A program made the translations under genes and the position numbers. Below, in pieces: positions 1 through 8,259 of a DNA stretch of 10,909 nt; the stretch's first letter is position 1; every line of letters begins with the position of its first letter. The notes under the pieces are model-generated. The model worked only from the letters and a program-made list of their open reading frames with translations. It searched no databases and had not been told where the DNA came from. The stretch covers positions 1 through 10,909 of the forward strand of contig JAEXCD010000067.1 of NCBI GenBank assembly GCA_023393715.1. The letters are read 5' to 3'. The stretch is from Bacillota bacterium (GTDB lineage: Bacteria; Bacillota; Clostridia; Tissierellales; Peptoniphilaceae).

Positions 1-1325
1 CTGTCATAGGCGAACGTAAAGGGAGCGTGTTCGCCTTCGCAGAGGCGCACCACCTCCTGTGCCAGCGCTTCGCCGCCGGCGCCGCCGTCCGCCCACACCG
101 TGGACAGAACCACATTGACGCCCAAAGCGCGGCAGCGCTCAATGATGCAGGAAATTTCCGCATCGGTGTCCGTCGGAAACCGGTTAACGGCAACCACGCA
201 GGGCAGATGATAGACGTCGGTGATGTTGGATACGTGGCGAAGAAGGTTGGGCAGCCCTTTTTCCAGTGCATCCACATTTTCACCGGCAAGCTCTTTCTTC
301 GGGAGACCGCCGTGCATCTTCAATGCGCGCACCGTTGCGACGAGGACGACCGCGTCCGGGACGAGCCCCGTCATGCGGCACTTGATATCGAGAAATTTTT
401 CGGCTCCGAGATCGGCGCCGAAGCCGGCTTCGGTTACGGTGTAGTCGCCCATTTTCAGCGCCATGCGCGTGGCGATGACGGAGTTGCAGCCGTGGGCGAT
501 GTTGGCGAAGGGGCCGCCGTGCACAAAGGCGGGCGTGCCCTCCAGCGTCTGGACTAAATTCGGCTTCAGCGCATCCTTCAGCAGAGCGGCCATCGCGCCG
601 ACGGCCTTGAGATCTCCTGCGGTTACGGGACGATCGTCATAGGTATATCCGACGATGATGCGCGAGAGCCGTTCCTTCAGATCCGTAATGGAATCTGCGA
701 GGCAAAATACCGCCATGATTTCCGAAGCGACGGTAATATCAAAGCCATCCTCGCGGGGCACGCCGTTCGCCTTGCCGCCTAAGCCGTCGACCAGAAAGCG
801 CAGCTGACGGTCGTTCATATCGACGCAGCGCTTCCACGTGATTTTTCTGACGTCAATGCCGAGCGCATTGCCCTGCTGAATGTGGTTGTCCAGAAGAGCG
901 GCCAGGAGGTTGTTTGCGGCGCCGATGGCGTGGAAATCGCCCGTAAAGTGGAGATTGATCTCCTCCATGGGGACGACCTGAGCATAGCCGCCGCCGGCGG
1001 CACCGCCCTTAACACCGAATACCGGCCCGAGAGACGGTTCGCGCAGTGCGACTGTGACATCCTTTCCGATTCGGCGCAGGCCATCGGCCAGGCCGATCGT
1101 CGTCGTCGTTTTTCCCTCGCCGGCCGGTGTCGGCGTGATGGCAGTGACGAGAACGAGGCGCCCATCCGCTCTCTCGGTTTCCTTCAGAAGGGAAAGATCG
1201 ATTTTGGCCTTATTCCGGCCGTAGGGCTCGACGTATTTTTCGGCAACATGAGCGCGGGCTGCGATCTCTTCAATGGGGCGCAGCGCGCATTCCTGTGCAA
1301 TTTCAATATCGGTTTTGTAACTCAT
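1..1325 (-). CDS. fhs: Formate-tetrahydrofolate ligase (10-formyl-THF synthetase), 3' end cut off
   Basis: Joins formate to tetrahydrofolate using ATP, giving cytosolic 10-formyl-THF. The window holds 441 codons; family members are about 555 residues, so roughly the last fifth lies beyond the left edge. Seen in the translation: a P-loop with TPAGEGKTTTT at about residues 65-76 (Lys72), the first family signature GVKGGAAGGGY at 104-114, followed by NLHFTGDFHAI, and the second signature VATVRALKMHGG at 329-340. The frame is open throughout. The ATG at 1325 is chosen because AGGAGG sits 5 bases upstream and no other good start is near. It begins 10 bases after the purL stop, so it is probably the distal gene of the purine operon, supplying the formyl donor for the PurN and AICAR transformylase steps. 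Identity is near certain; a role dedicated to purine synthesis is inferred. Confidence 0.97.
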   Translation of the reverse strand, partial: MSYKTDIEIAQECALRPIEEIAARAHVAEKYVEPYGRNKAKIDLSLLKETERADGRLVLVTAITPTPAGEGKTTTTIGLADGLRRIGKDVTVALREPSLGPVFGVKGGAAGGGYAQVVPMEEINLHFTGDFHAIGAANNLLAALLDNHIQQGNALGIDVRKITWKRCVDMNDRQLRFLVDGLGGKANGVPREDGFDITVASEIMAVFCLADSITDLKERLSRIIVGYTYDDRPVTAGDLKAVGAMAALLKDALKPNLVQTLEGTPAFVHGGPFANIAHGCNSVIATRMALKMGDYTVTEAGFGADLGAEKFLDIKCRMTGLVPDAVVLVATVRALKMHGGLPKKELAGENVDALEKGLPNLLRHVSNITDVYHLPCVVAVNRFPTDTDAEISCIIERCRALGVNVVLSTVWADGGAGGEALAQEVVRLCEGEHAPFTFAYD

Positions 1326-1330
1326 GCTTC

Positions 1331-1336
1331 CCTCCT
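1331..1336 (-). promoter_or_regulatory. Ribosome binding site of fhs
   Basis: Perfect AGGAGG on the minus strand, 5 bases before the fhs ATG at 1325. Its first A is the last base of the purL TGA stop (1336-1338), so ribosomes ending purL finish on the fhs initiation site. This supports the chosen start and suggests coupled translation. Confidence 0.85.
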
Positions 1337-4300
1337 CAGGATTGGAAATAACGTACAGCAGCTTCAAACATTTTCAGATCATAAACACCCGGGACGTTCT
1401 GATAAAGTCCCTTTCCGATGCGTTCGCTATGTCCCATTTTACCAAATACGCGGCCGTCGGGCGACGTGATGCCCTCGATTGCGAGAACGGAGCCGTTCGG
1501 GTTATACTGAATATCCTGTGTTGCCTGACCGTTCAGATCGACGTATTGCGTTGCGATCTGTCCGTTGGCTTTCAGCCGTTCAAGCCACACATCACTTGCA
1601 AGAAAACGCCCCTCGCCGTGTGAAACCGGCACATCGAAGACATCGCCGACATGGGTCAGAGACAGCCACGGAGAGTGGTTTGCAGCGACTCGGGTGCGAA
1701 CGATTTTCGACTGGTGTCGCGCGATGGTGTTGAAGGTCAGCGTCGGCGCGTCCTCTTCCGGTTCAGTGATGTGTCCATAGGGAAGGAGTCCGAGCTTAAT
1801 GAGCGCCTGAAAGCCGTTGCAGATGCCGCAGATCAGCCCGTCGCGTTCCTCGAGAAGCCGGGTTACGCTCTCTTTGACGGCCGCGCTTCGGAAGAATGCG
1901 GTGATAAATTTGCCGCTTCCGTCCGGTTCATCTCCTCCGGAAAATCCGCCGGGAATAAAGATCATCTGCGTGCGGTCCGCCTCTTTGGCAAACCGGTCGA
2001 CGCTTTGCTGAATCGAAGCGGCATCCCGGTTTCGGACGACGAAGATCTGCGCCTGCGCGCCAGCGGCTTCGACGGCTTTTGCGGACTCGTATTCGCAGTT
2101 GGTGCCCGGGAAAACCGGGATGAGGACGCGGGGCCGCGCGAAGGGCAGCCGCGACTTCCCCGAAGAGAGGCCGTGAAAGGAAATGTTTTGTACGGGCGAG
2201 GATTTCACCGGCACCCGGGTCGGATAGATTTCCTCTAAGGTCTCCTCGGAAAGGCGGAGAAGCTCCTCCACCGGAACGGTCTGCGAACCGAAGCGCAGCG
2301 CCGCTTCTTCCGTCGTCTCACCGAGCGGGATCAGATCAAAGAAAGAGGCCTGCTCCTCTGTCAGAGAGAGCGCCCCCGTGGCTTCGAGGATAAAGGAGCC
2401 GTAACGGTAGTCGAAGAGCGTTTCGAGAGGCTGCTCGGGATTCAGATACGCACCGATGCGGTTGCCAAAACTCATTTTTAACAGCGCCTCCGCGACGCCG
2501 CCGATGCCGGGCGTATAGGATGACACGACGGCCGCATTGCGCTGGAGCGTTGTGACAAAGCGGAAAAGTGCGTGCAGGGAAGCCGAATCGGGCAGCACGC
2601 CGTCTTTCTTTTTTGGCGAGACGAGGTAGAGGAGATGCCCGGGCGCTTTGAATTCGGGCGACAGAACCTGATCCGTTTTTCCGGTTGTAACGGCAAAGGA
2701 AACGAGCGTCGGCGGGACGTGCAGCGCTTCAAAGGTGCCGCTCATCGAATCCTTGCCGCCGATGGCCGCAATGCCGAGGTCCAGCTGTGCCTCGAATGCG
2801 CCCAACAGTGCGGCGAGCGGCTGTCCCCATCGCTCAGGCTCCTTTTCGAGGCGTTCAAAGTATTCCTGAAAGCTCAGATAGACCGATTCAAAAGAGGCGC
2901 CTGAGGCGACAAGCTTACAGACGGATTCGACGACGGCGAGATAGGCGCCGTGGTAAGGACTCTGCTCCGAAAGCAGGGGATTGAAGCCCCAGGACATGAA
3001 GGAGCAATCGGGAGTATCGCCGGATTCCACCGAAATCTTGTGTACCATGCTTTGAATCGGCGTGCGTTGGTACCGTCCGCCGAAGGGCATCAGCACCGTG
3101 CCTGCACCGACGGTGGAGTCGAAGCGCTCGCTGAGACCCCGCTTTGAGCAGCAGTTTAAGTCCTGTGCCAGCGCTCGAAGACCCTCGGAAAAGCTCCTGG
3201 GGAGGCTCCGGCGCTTCAGCGCCGGAGTGGCTACGACGACGTCGACGTGCTTCGGGGCTCCGTTGGAATTGAGGAAGGAGCGGTGAATGTCGACGATTTT
3301 TTTGCCATTCCAGCGCATAATGAGCCGCGGCTCCTCCGTTACGGCGGCAACCGGGGTGGCCTCGACATTTTCTTTCTCCGCGAGGGCGATGAAGGAATCG
3401 ACCTCCCCGGGAGCGACGACGACGGCCATACGCTCCTGAGATTCGCTGATCGCCAATTCGGTGCCATCCAGTCCATCGTATTTTCGGGGTACGGCGTTGA
3501 GATCGATATCCAATCCGTCGGCCAATTCGCCGATCGCGACGGAAACGCCGCCTGCGCCAAAGTCGTTGCAGCGCTTGATGCGTCGGGACGCCTGCGGATT
3601 GCGGAAGAGGCGCTGAAGCTTTCGCTCCTCCGGGGCGTTGCCCTTCTGAACCTCCGCACCGCAGCTTTCCAGAGATTCGACGGTATGGGACTTGGAGGAG
3701 CCGGTTGCACCGCCGCAGCCGTCGCGACCCGTCCGTCCGCCCAACAGGATGACGACATCGCCGGGGGCGGGCGTTTCGCGCCGTACGTTGTCCGCGGGTG
3801 CGGCGGCGATGACCGCGCCGATTTCCATGCGCTTTGCCGCGTAGCCGTCGTGATACAATTCGTCGACGATGCCGGTCGCCAGACCGATCTGATTGCCATA
3901 GGAGGAGTATCCCGCGGCCGCCGTGGTGACGATTTTGCGCTGAGGGAGCTTTCCGGGCAGCGTTTCGCTGAGCGCACGGCGGGGATCGGCAGCGCCGGTC
4001 AGGCGCATGGCGCCGTAGACATAGGCGCGGCCGGACAACGGGTCGCGAATCGCGCCGCCAATGCAGGTCGCTGCACCGCCGAACGGTTCGATCTCAGTCG
4101 GGTGATTGTGCGTTTCGTTTTTGAAGAGGAGCAGCCAGGGCTCTCTTACACCGTCGACCGTTACGTCAATTTTTACGGTACAGGCATTGATCTCGTCGCT
4201 TTCATCCAGGCGGTCGAGGAGACCTTCTTTTTTGAGGTGCCGGACGGTAATCGTCGCCAGATCCATGAAGCAGATGGGCTTTGTGTCGCCGAGCCGTTCG

Positions 4301-5055
4301 CGCAGGGACAAATAACGCTCATATGCAGTGTGGATCATGGGATCCTCAAAATGCACCTCATCGAGAACCGTGTGGAAGGTGGTGTGCCGGCAGTGATCGG
4401 ACCAGTAGGTATCGATCATGCGGAGCTCCGTGAGCGTCGGATCCCGATGCTGCTCCTGAAAATAGCTTTGACAGAATCGCAGATCGTCGAAATCCATCGC
4501 CAAGCCGTACGCTGCGCGAAGCTGCTCCAGCTCATTTCGATCATACTTTGCAAAAGAGTCGAGCGAAGCGACCTCTTCGGGGACGGAATACGCGGCATCC
4601 AGCGTCTCCGGGTATTCAAGAGAGGCCTCACGGGCTTCGACGGGGTTGATGACGTGTTTTTTGATCGCGGAAAGCTGTTTGTCGCTGAGCGCGCCGTACA
4701 ACGCGTAGACGCGGGCGCTTCGAACAGTGGGCCGATCCGAGCAGGAAAGAATCTGGATGCACTGTGCAGCCGAGTCGGCGCGCTGGTCGAATTGCCCCGG
4801 CAGGTATTCGACGGCAAATAGCGTCGCTCCGGGCAGCTCGAGCTCGCGGTAGACCTGATCAACTGGCGGCTCGGAGAAAACGCTTGAAACGGCGGCTTCA
4901 AAGAGCTCCTCGGACAGGTGGTCGACATCATAGCGGTTAAAGATACGAAGATCTGTCAGCGTTGAAATGCCCAGAAGACTTTGAAGCTCGTGAAGAAGGC
5001 CTGCGGCCTCCTGTGCCAGCTCTCTTTTTTTCTCTACGTAAATTCGGTAAATCAT
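1336..5055 (-). CDS. purL: Phosphoribosylformylglycinamidine synthase, large fused form
   Basis: Converts FGAR, glutamine and ATP to FGAM in the cytosol. At 1239 residues it is the single-chain form, with the glutaminase that many Bacillota encode separately as PurQ fused at the C terminus. Domains in order: N-terminal domain to about 170; linker region with YWSDHCRHTTF at 217-227; first synthetase half with FKNETHNHPTEIEPFGG at 311-327 and DFGAGGVSVAIGELADG at 498-514; second half from about 620 with IGGKDSMSG at 765-773; class I glutaminase from about 973. The glutaminase triad is visible: nucleophile Cys1079 in GICNG, then His1209 and Glu1211 in MGHSER. The ATG at 5055 has AAGGAGG 4 bases upstream and overlaps the purD stop as ATGA. 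It is slightly shorter than the about 1300-residue proteobacterial form, fitting the fused clade known from clostridia. A strong hairpin lies at codons 610-617. Confidence 0.97.
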   Translation of the reverse strand: MIYRIYVEKKRELAQEAAGLLHELQSLLGISTLTDLRIFNRYDVDHLSEELFEAAVSSVFSEPPVDQVYRELELPGATLFAVEYLPGQFDQRADSAAQCIQILSCSDRPTVRSARVYALYGALSDKQLSAIKKHVINPVEAREASLEYPETLDAAYSVPEEVASLDSFAKYDRNELEQLRAAYGLAMDFDDLRFCQSYFQEQHRDPTLTELRMIDTYWSDHCRHTTFHTVLDEVHFEDPMIHTAYERYLSLRERLGDTKPICFMDLATITVRHLKKEGLLDRLDESDEINACTVKIDVTVDGVREPWLLLFKNETHNHPTEIEPFGGAATCIGGAIRDPLSGRAYVYGAMRLTGAADPRRALSETLPGKLPQRKIVTTAAAGYSSYGNQIGLATGIVDELYHDGYAAKRMEIGAVIAAAPADNVRRETPAPGDVVILLGGRTGRDGCGGATGSSKSHTVESLESCGAEVQKGNAPEERKLQRLFRNPQASRRIKRCNDFGAGGVSVAIGELADGLDIDLNAVPRKYDGLDGTELAISESQERMAVVVAPGEVDSFIALAEKENVEATPVAAVTEEPRLIMRWNGKKIVDIHRSFLNSNGAPKHVDVVVATPALKRRSLPRSFSEGLRALAQDLNCCSKRGLSERFDSTVGAGTVLMPFGGRYQRTPIQSMVHKISVESGDTPDCSFMSWGFNPLLSEQSPYHGAYLAVVESVCKLVASGASFESVYLSFQEYFERLEKEPERWGQPLAALLGAFEAQLDLGIAAIGGKDSMSGTFEALHVPPTLVSFAVTTGKTDQVLSPEFKAPGHLLYLVSPKKKDGVLPDSASLHALFRFVTTLQRNAAVVSSYTPGIGGVAEALLKMSFGNRIGAYLNPEQPLETLFDYRYGSFILEATGALSLTEEQASFFDLIPLGETTEEAALRFGSQTVPVEELLRLSEETLEEIYPTRVPVKSSPVQNISFHGLSSGKSRLPFARPRVLIPVFPGTNCEYESAKAVEAAGAQAQIFVVRNRDAASIQQSVDRFAKEADRTQMIFIPGGFSGGDEPDGSGKFITAFFRSAAVKESVTRLLEERDGLICGICNGFQALIKLGLLPYGHITEPEEDAPTLTFNTIARHQSKIVRTRVAANHSPWLSLTHVGDVFDVPVSHGEGRFLASDVWLERLKANGQIATQYVDLNGQATQDIQYNPNGSVLAIEGITSPDGRVFGKMGHSERIGKGLYQNVPGVYDLKMFEAAVRYFQS
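3206..3227 (-). repeat. GC-rich inverted repeat (mRNA hairpin) inside purL
   Basis: Perfect inverted repeat: the 10-base arms ctccggcgct and agcgccggag are separated by 2 bases. In the purL message this folds as a 9-bp GC-rich stem closed by the tetraloop UGAA. It covers codons 610-617 (Thr-Pro-Ala-Leu-Lys-Arg-Arg), the stretch joining the two homologous synthetase halves of PurL. No U-tract follows, so it is not an intrinsic terminator. The structure is certain from sequence; any function is unknown. Confidence 0.75.
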
Positions 5056-6326
5056 TGCGCCTCCTTTTCATGGCAAAGTGCTTTGGCGCCGATATCCCGG
5101 CGGCAGAATGCGTTCTCGAAGCGGATCCGGCCGACACGGGAATAGGCTTCGCGAACGGCATCCCTCAGGGTGTCCGCGACGGCGGTGACGCCCAGAACGC
5201 GGCCGCCGTTTGTCACGAGCTGTTCTTTTTCCTGAATGGCGCCGGCGACGTAGACCGATTCGCGCACGTTCTCCGGAATAAAAATGGGGAAGCCCTTTTC
5301 ATACGATTCAGGGTAGCCCTTGGAGGCCAAAACGACACAGCATGCCGACTGGGGCCGAAAGCGAATCGACAGCTCGGATAACCGCTCCTCCGTTACCGCC
5401 TGAAAGACGCTGAAGAGGTCGTTTTCGAGAAGCGGCAGGACGACCTGCGTCTCCGGATCGCCAAAACGGCAGTTGTATTCGATGACCTTCGGCCCGTCCG
5501 GCGTGAGCATGAGCCCGAAATACAGACAGCCCCTGAAGGGGCGCCCCTCAGCATTCATCGCGTGCATGGTCGGAAGAAAGATCGTCTGCATGCACTGAGC
5601 CGCGATTTCCGGCGTATAAAAGGGATTGGGCGCAATCGTGCCCATGCCGCCGGTGTTTTTTCCGGTATCGTTGTCGCCGGCCCGCTTGTGATCCATGGAA
5701 GAAACCATGGGAACCAGCGTTTTCCCGTCGGTAAAGGTGAGAACGGAGACCTCGGGGCCGGTCAAAAATTCCTCGATGACGATGTGGCTGCCGCTGTCGC
5801 CAAAGATGCGCTCCTCCATCATTGCGTGAATCGCCTGCCGAGCCTCCTCGCGCGTCTGCGCGATGACGACGCCCTTGCCGAGCGCCAAACCGTCTGCCTT
5901 GATCACAGTAGGAAGCGGGGCGGCCTCAATAAAGCGAAGCGCGTCTCCCGGCGTGTGAAAAACGCGATAGGCAGCCGTGGGGATGCGGTATTTTTGCATC
6001 AGCTCCTTGGCAAAGACCTTGCTGCCCTCAATGGCGGCGGCGCGGGCGTTGGGGCCAAAGCAGGGAATGCCTGTTTCCTCCAGCCGGTCGACGGCGCCCA
6101 ATACCAGCGGGTCGTCCGGCGTGACGACGGCATAGTCGATATGCTGCTTTCTCGCAAAAGCGACGATGCGGTCCAGCTCTGTCGCGCCGATGGGGATGCA
6201 TTCCGCATCCCGGGCAATGCCGCCGTTTCCGGGAAGCGCATAAATTTTTTCTATGGAGGGGTTTTTCCTGAGGGCCTTAATGATGGCGTGCTCGCGGCCG
6301 CCGCTCCCGATGACTAACAGTTTCAT
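5052..6326 (-). CDS. purD: Phosphoribosylamine-glycine ligase (GAR synthetase)
   Basis: ATP-dependent joining of glycine to phosphoribosylamine, giving GAR; cytosolic, the second step of the pathway. The 424 residues match the usual family length. Seen: N-terminal GSGGREHA at 7-14; ATP-grasp region with VIKADGLALGKGV at 141-153; NTGGMGTIAP at 224-233; EYNCRFGDPETQ at 283-294, which carries metal/ATP ligands; the C-terminal LASKGYP at 333-339; and the late CRRDIG at about 408-413. A GTG codon lies directly before the chosen ATG, but AAGGAG is 5 bases from the ATG and only 2 from the GTG, so the ATG at 6326 is preferred. The gene starts 9 bases after the AICAR transformylase stop, and its TGA overlaps the purL ATG. 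All expected motifs are present and the frame is intact. Confidence 0.97.
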   Translation of the reverse strand: MKLLVIGSGGREHAIIKALRKNPSIEKIYALPGNGGIARDAECIPIGATELDRIVAFARKQHIDYAVVTPDDPLVLGAVDRLEETGIPCFGPNARAAAIEGSKVFAKELMQKYRIPTAAYRVFHTPGDALRFIEAAPLPTVIKADGLALGKGVVIAQTREEARQAIHAMMEERIFGDSGSHIVIEEFLTGPEVSVLTFTDGKTLVPMVSSMDHKRAGDNDTGKNTGGMGTIAPNPFYTPEIAAQCMQTIFLPTMHAMNAEGRPFRGCLYFGLMLTPDGPKVIEYNCRFGDPETQVVLPLLENDLFSVFQAVTEERLSELSIRFRPQSACCVVLASKGYPESYEKGFPIFIPENVRESVYVAGAIQEKEQLVTNGGRVLGVTAVADTLRDAVREAYSRVGRIRFENAFCRRDIGAKALCHEKEAQ

Positions 6327-6331
6327 CACAA

Positions 6332-6337
6332 CTCCTT
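6332..6337 (-). promoter_or_regulatory. Ribosome binding site deciding the purD start
   Basis: AAGGAG on the minus strand, 5 bases before the ATG at 6326. It overlaps the TAA stop of the upstream AICAR transformylase (6336-6338, read TAAGGAG). The spacing argues for the ATG rather than the adjacent in-frame GTG at 6329. Confidence 0.8.
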
Positions 6338-7520
6338 AATGGTGGAACAGGCGCAGACCGGTGAACGCCATGACGATGCCGCGCCGGTCACAGGCCTCGA
6401 TCACCGCGTCATCGCGTATGGAACCGCCCGGCTGAGCGATGTAGCGCACGCCGCTTCGCGCAGCGCGTTCAATGTTGTCGCTGAAGGGGAAGAAGGCATC
6501 GGATCCAAGGGCAACCCCGTCCATATGCTTCAGGAAGGTACGTATTTCTTCCTGTGTCATCGGCTGGGGCCGTGTGACGAAATACTTTTGCCATATGCCC
6601 TCACGGCAGACATCCTCTTCATTTTGATTGATGTAGCCGTCGATGACATTGTCGCGTACCGGGCGCGGAAGCGAAGGCGAAAACGGCAGATTCAGCACTT
6701 TTTCGTGCTGCCGTAAAAACCAGGTATCGGCCTTTGAGCCCGCGAGGCGCGTGCAGTGAATGCGCGACTGCTGTCCCGCGCCGATGCCGATCGCCTGTCC
6801 GTCGCAGGCATAGCAGACGGAGTTGGACTGCGTGTATTTCAACGTGATGAGGGCGACGATGAGGTCGCGGACAGCGCCTTCGGGAAGCTCTTTTTCAGCC
6901 GTGACGATCCCGGTGAGCAGCGTCCGGTCAATGACGGCATCGTTTCGCCTTTGCTCGAATGTGACGCCGAATACCTGCTTCTGCTCCACGGGACCCGGAA
7001 TGTAGTCCGGATCGATTTGCACGACGTTGTAGCCGCCCTTTCGTTTTTCGCGCAGGATGGCCAACGCCTCCGGCTCGTAGCCCGGCGCGATGACGCCGTC
7101 GGAGACCTCGCGTTTCAGAAGCCTGGCGGTTGCGGCGTCGCATACATCGGAAAGAGCCGCCCAATCGCCGAAGGAGCTCAGGCGGTCGGTGCCGCGGGCA
7201 CGCGCATAGGCACAGGCCAGAGGCGAGTCATCCAGCCCGACGACATCGTCGACGAAGCAGGCCTTTTTGAGCGTTTCCGAAAGCGGAAGACCGACGGCGG
7301 AGGAGGTGGGACTGACGTGCTTGAACGAGGCGGCGGCAGGCAGACCCAACGCTTTTTTCAGCTCCTGTACTAATTGCCACGAATTGAGGGCGTCGAGAAG
7401 GTTGATGTAGCCGGGGCGCCCGTTCAGAATCCGAAGCGGCAGCGGCTCGCCGGAGCTCATAAAGACGCGCGCCGGCTTCTGATTCGGATTACAGCCGTAT
7501 TTCAGTTCAAATTCATTCAT
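6336..7520 (-). CDS. purH: Stand-alone AICAR transformylase (phosphoribosylaminoimidazolecarboxamide formyltransferase)
   Basis: Transfers the formyl group of 10-formyl-THF to AICAR, giving FAICAR, the penultimate step to IMP. At 394 residues it holds only the transformylase half of the usual bifunctional PurH (about 520-590 residues); the N-terminal MGS-like IMP cyclohydrolase domain is absent. Seen: KYGCNPNQKPA at 7-17, the Lys67-His68 pair in AASFKHVSP that matches the catalytic Lys-His of the family, DPDYIP at 170-175, LKYTQSNSVCYA at 227-238, GIGAGQQSRIHCTRLAG at 245-261, SDAFFPFSDN at 340-349, and a C-terminal LRLFHH. Several of these blocks closely recall the human ATIC transformylase domain. 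The reading frame could extend 16 codons upstream, but AAGGGAG lies 6 bases before the ATG at 7520, and that start overlaps the cyclohydrolase stop as ATGAATGA. The missing activity is supplied by the gene just upstream. Confidence 0.95.
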   Translation of the reverse strand: MNEFELKYGCNPNQKPARVFMSSGEPLPLRILNGRPGYINLLDALNSWQLVQELKKALGLPAAASFKHVSPTSSAVGLPLSETLKKACFVDDVVGLDDSPLACAYARARGTDRLSSFGDWAALSDVCDAATARLLKREVSDGVIAPGYEPEALAILREKRKGGYNVVQIDPDYIPGPVEQKQVFGVTFEQRRNDAVIDRTLLTGIVTAEKELPEGAVRDLIVALITLKYTQSNSVCYACDGQAIGIGAGQQSRIHCTRLAGSKADTWFLRQHEKVLNLPFSPSLPRPVRDNVIDGYINQNEEDVCREGIWQKYFVTRPQPMTQEEIRTFLKHMDGVALGSDAFFPFSDNIERAARSGVRYIAQPGGSIRDDAVIEACDRRGIVMAFTGLRLFHH

Positions 7521-8259
7521 GCTCCACTCCCTTCCCGTACTCGTTTTTATTGATGAGGCGGCGTTCAAAGGAGCCGTCCTCCAGGTCGATCAGACGGACA
7601 TACAGCGAAATGCGGTTGTCCACGTCGAGCGCGTTCCACAGCTCTCCTGTGAGGGAATCAATGTCGCCCGCGAGGCGGACGCGCCGCGGTTCGCCCTGAA
7701 AGCTGGGAATGGGGGCTCCGTCGCTCTGATAGGTGTGGAGCAAATGGCCCAGCCCCGGCTTGGACGGATACGAAAAATGCATTCGGCAGCAATCCGTTCC
7801 CTCGGCATCGATGCTTTTCAGAATACTCAGCTCGTATGAAAAATCAGGTGCCTTCGAAAAGTGCATCAGCCCGCTGATGCGCGGCGTGAAATTCGGCGCA
7901 TCCGGCTCAAAACGGCGCATTTCCAGCGCCTGGACAAAGTTTTTTCCTTCCTGAAGCGCGCGGTAAATCGTATCGGTTTGGTCGCCGTTGCTGACGATCA
8001 GTTGGTCGTTCAGCGTGCGCAGGGGGGCATAGAGAATCAGGCTCGGATCCTCGACCCTGGCGGCGTCGAAGGGCTCGGTGAACAGAGCGTTTTCGCGTTC
8101 GACAAAGACGCGGTTTTGACTGTTCTGGCTGCGGCCCATGATGAAATAGGCGACACAGGCCTTTTGGGCATCCTCCATCCGGCCGATGAGGATGCCGCGG
8201 CCCGGGTAGGAATTACCGCTCAGAAGCGCTGAAAGCGAATGCGTTTCGTAGTTATTCAT
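7513..8259 (-). CDS. purO: IMP cyclohydrolase, PurO-like
   Basis: Predicted to close FAICAR to IMP, the last step of the pathway. The 248-residue protein is unrelated to the PurH cyclohydrolase domain and instead resembles the archaeal PurO family (Ntn-hydrolase-like fold). Seen: SGNSYPGRGILIG at 14-26, MGRSQNSQNRVFV at 41-53, the block VSNGDQTDTIYRALQEGKN at 89-107 (PurO proteins have a near-identical VSNG.HTDTI), and NFTPRISG at 123-130 (PurO has NTPRI). The C-terminal part is longer than in the archaeal enzyme of about 200 residues. The ATG at 8259 has AAAGGA 6 bases upstream. The start overlaps the purN stop by 8 bases and the stop overlaps the AICAR transformylase start by 8 bases. Its position beside a transformylase lacking the cyclohydrolase half strongly supports the assignment. 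The symbol is by similarity to archaea; bacterial annotations often give only the product name. Confidence 0.9.
   Translation of the reverse strand: MNNYETHSLSALLSGNSYPGRGILIGRMEDAQKACVAYFIMGRSQNSQNRVFVERENALFTEPFDAARVEDPSLILYAPLRTLNDQLIVSNGDQTDTIYRALQEGKNFVQALEMRRFEPDAPNFTPRISGLMHFSKAPDFSYELSILKSIDAEGTDCCRMHFSYPSKPGLGHLLHTYQSDGAPIPSFQGEPRRVRLAGDIDSLTGELWNALDVDNRISLYVRLIDLEDGSFERRLINKNEYGKGVEHE
7527..7533 (-). promoter_or_regulatory. Ribosome binding site deciding the AICAR transformylase start
   Basis: AAGGGAG on the minus strand, 6 bases before the ATG at 7520 and inside the last codons of the IMP cyclohydrolase gene. It favours this start over an in-frame codon 16 codons upstream, which would add residues unlike the family N terminus. 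Confidence 0.7.

Noticed and set aside
1336..2160. A separate purQ gene
   Set aside because: The glutaminase domain continues in the purL frame with no stop, so it is part of the fused protein.
3247..4821. 524-codon open frame on the plus strand opposite purL
   Set aside because: It lies wholly antisense to a well-conserved purL, has no recognisable domain, and long antisense frames are expected in GC-rich coding DNA. The same applies to the plus-strand frames at 27-557, 882-1469, 1651-2238, 5562-6317, 6756-7373 and 9490-10137.
5531..5546. Overlapping small palindromes (gcccctgaaggggc and ggggcgcccc) in purD
   Set aside because: The arms are only 5-6 bases in GC-rich coding sequence, well within chance expectation.
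7519..7568. 16-residue N-terminal extension of the AICAR transformylase
   Set aside because: It has no good ribosome binding site, lies inside the upstream gene, and the family-like sequence begins at the ATG at 7520.
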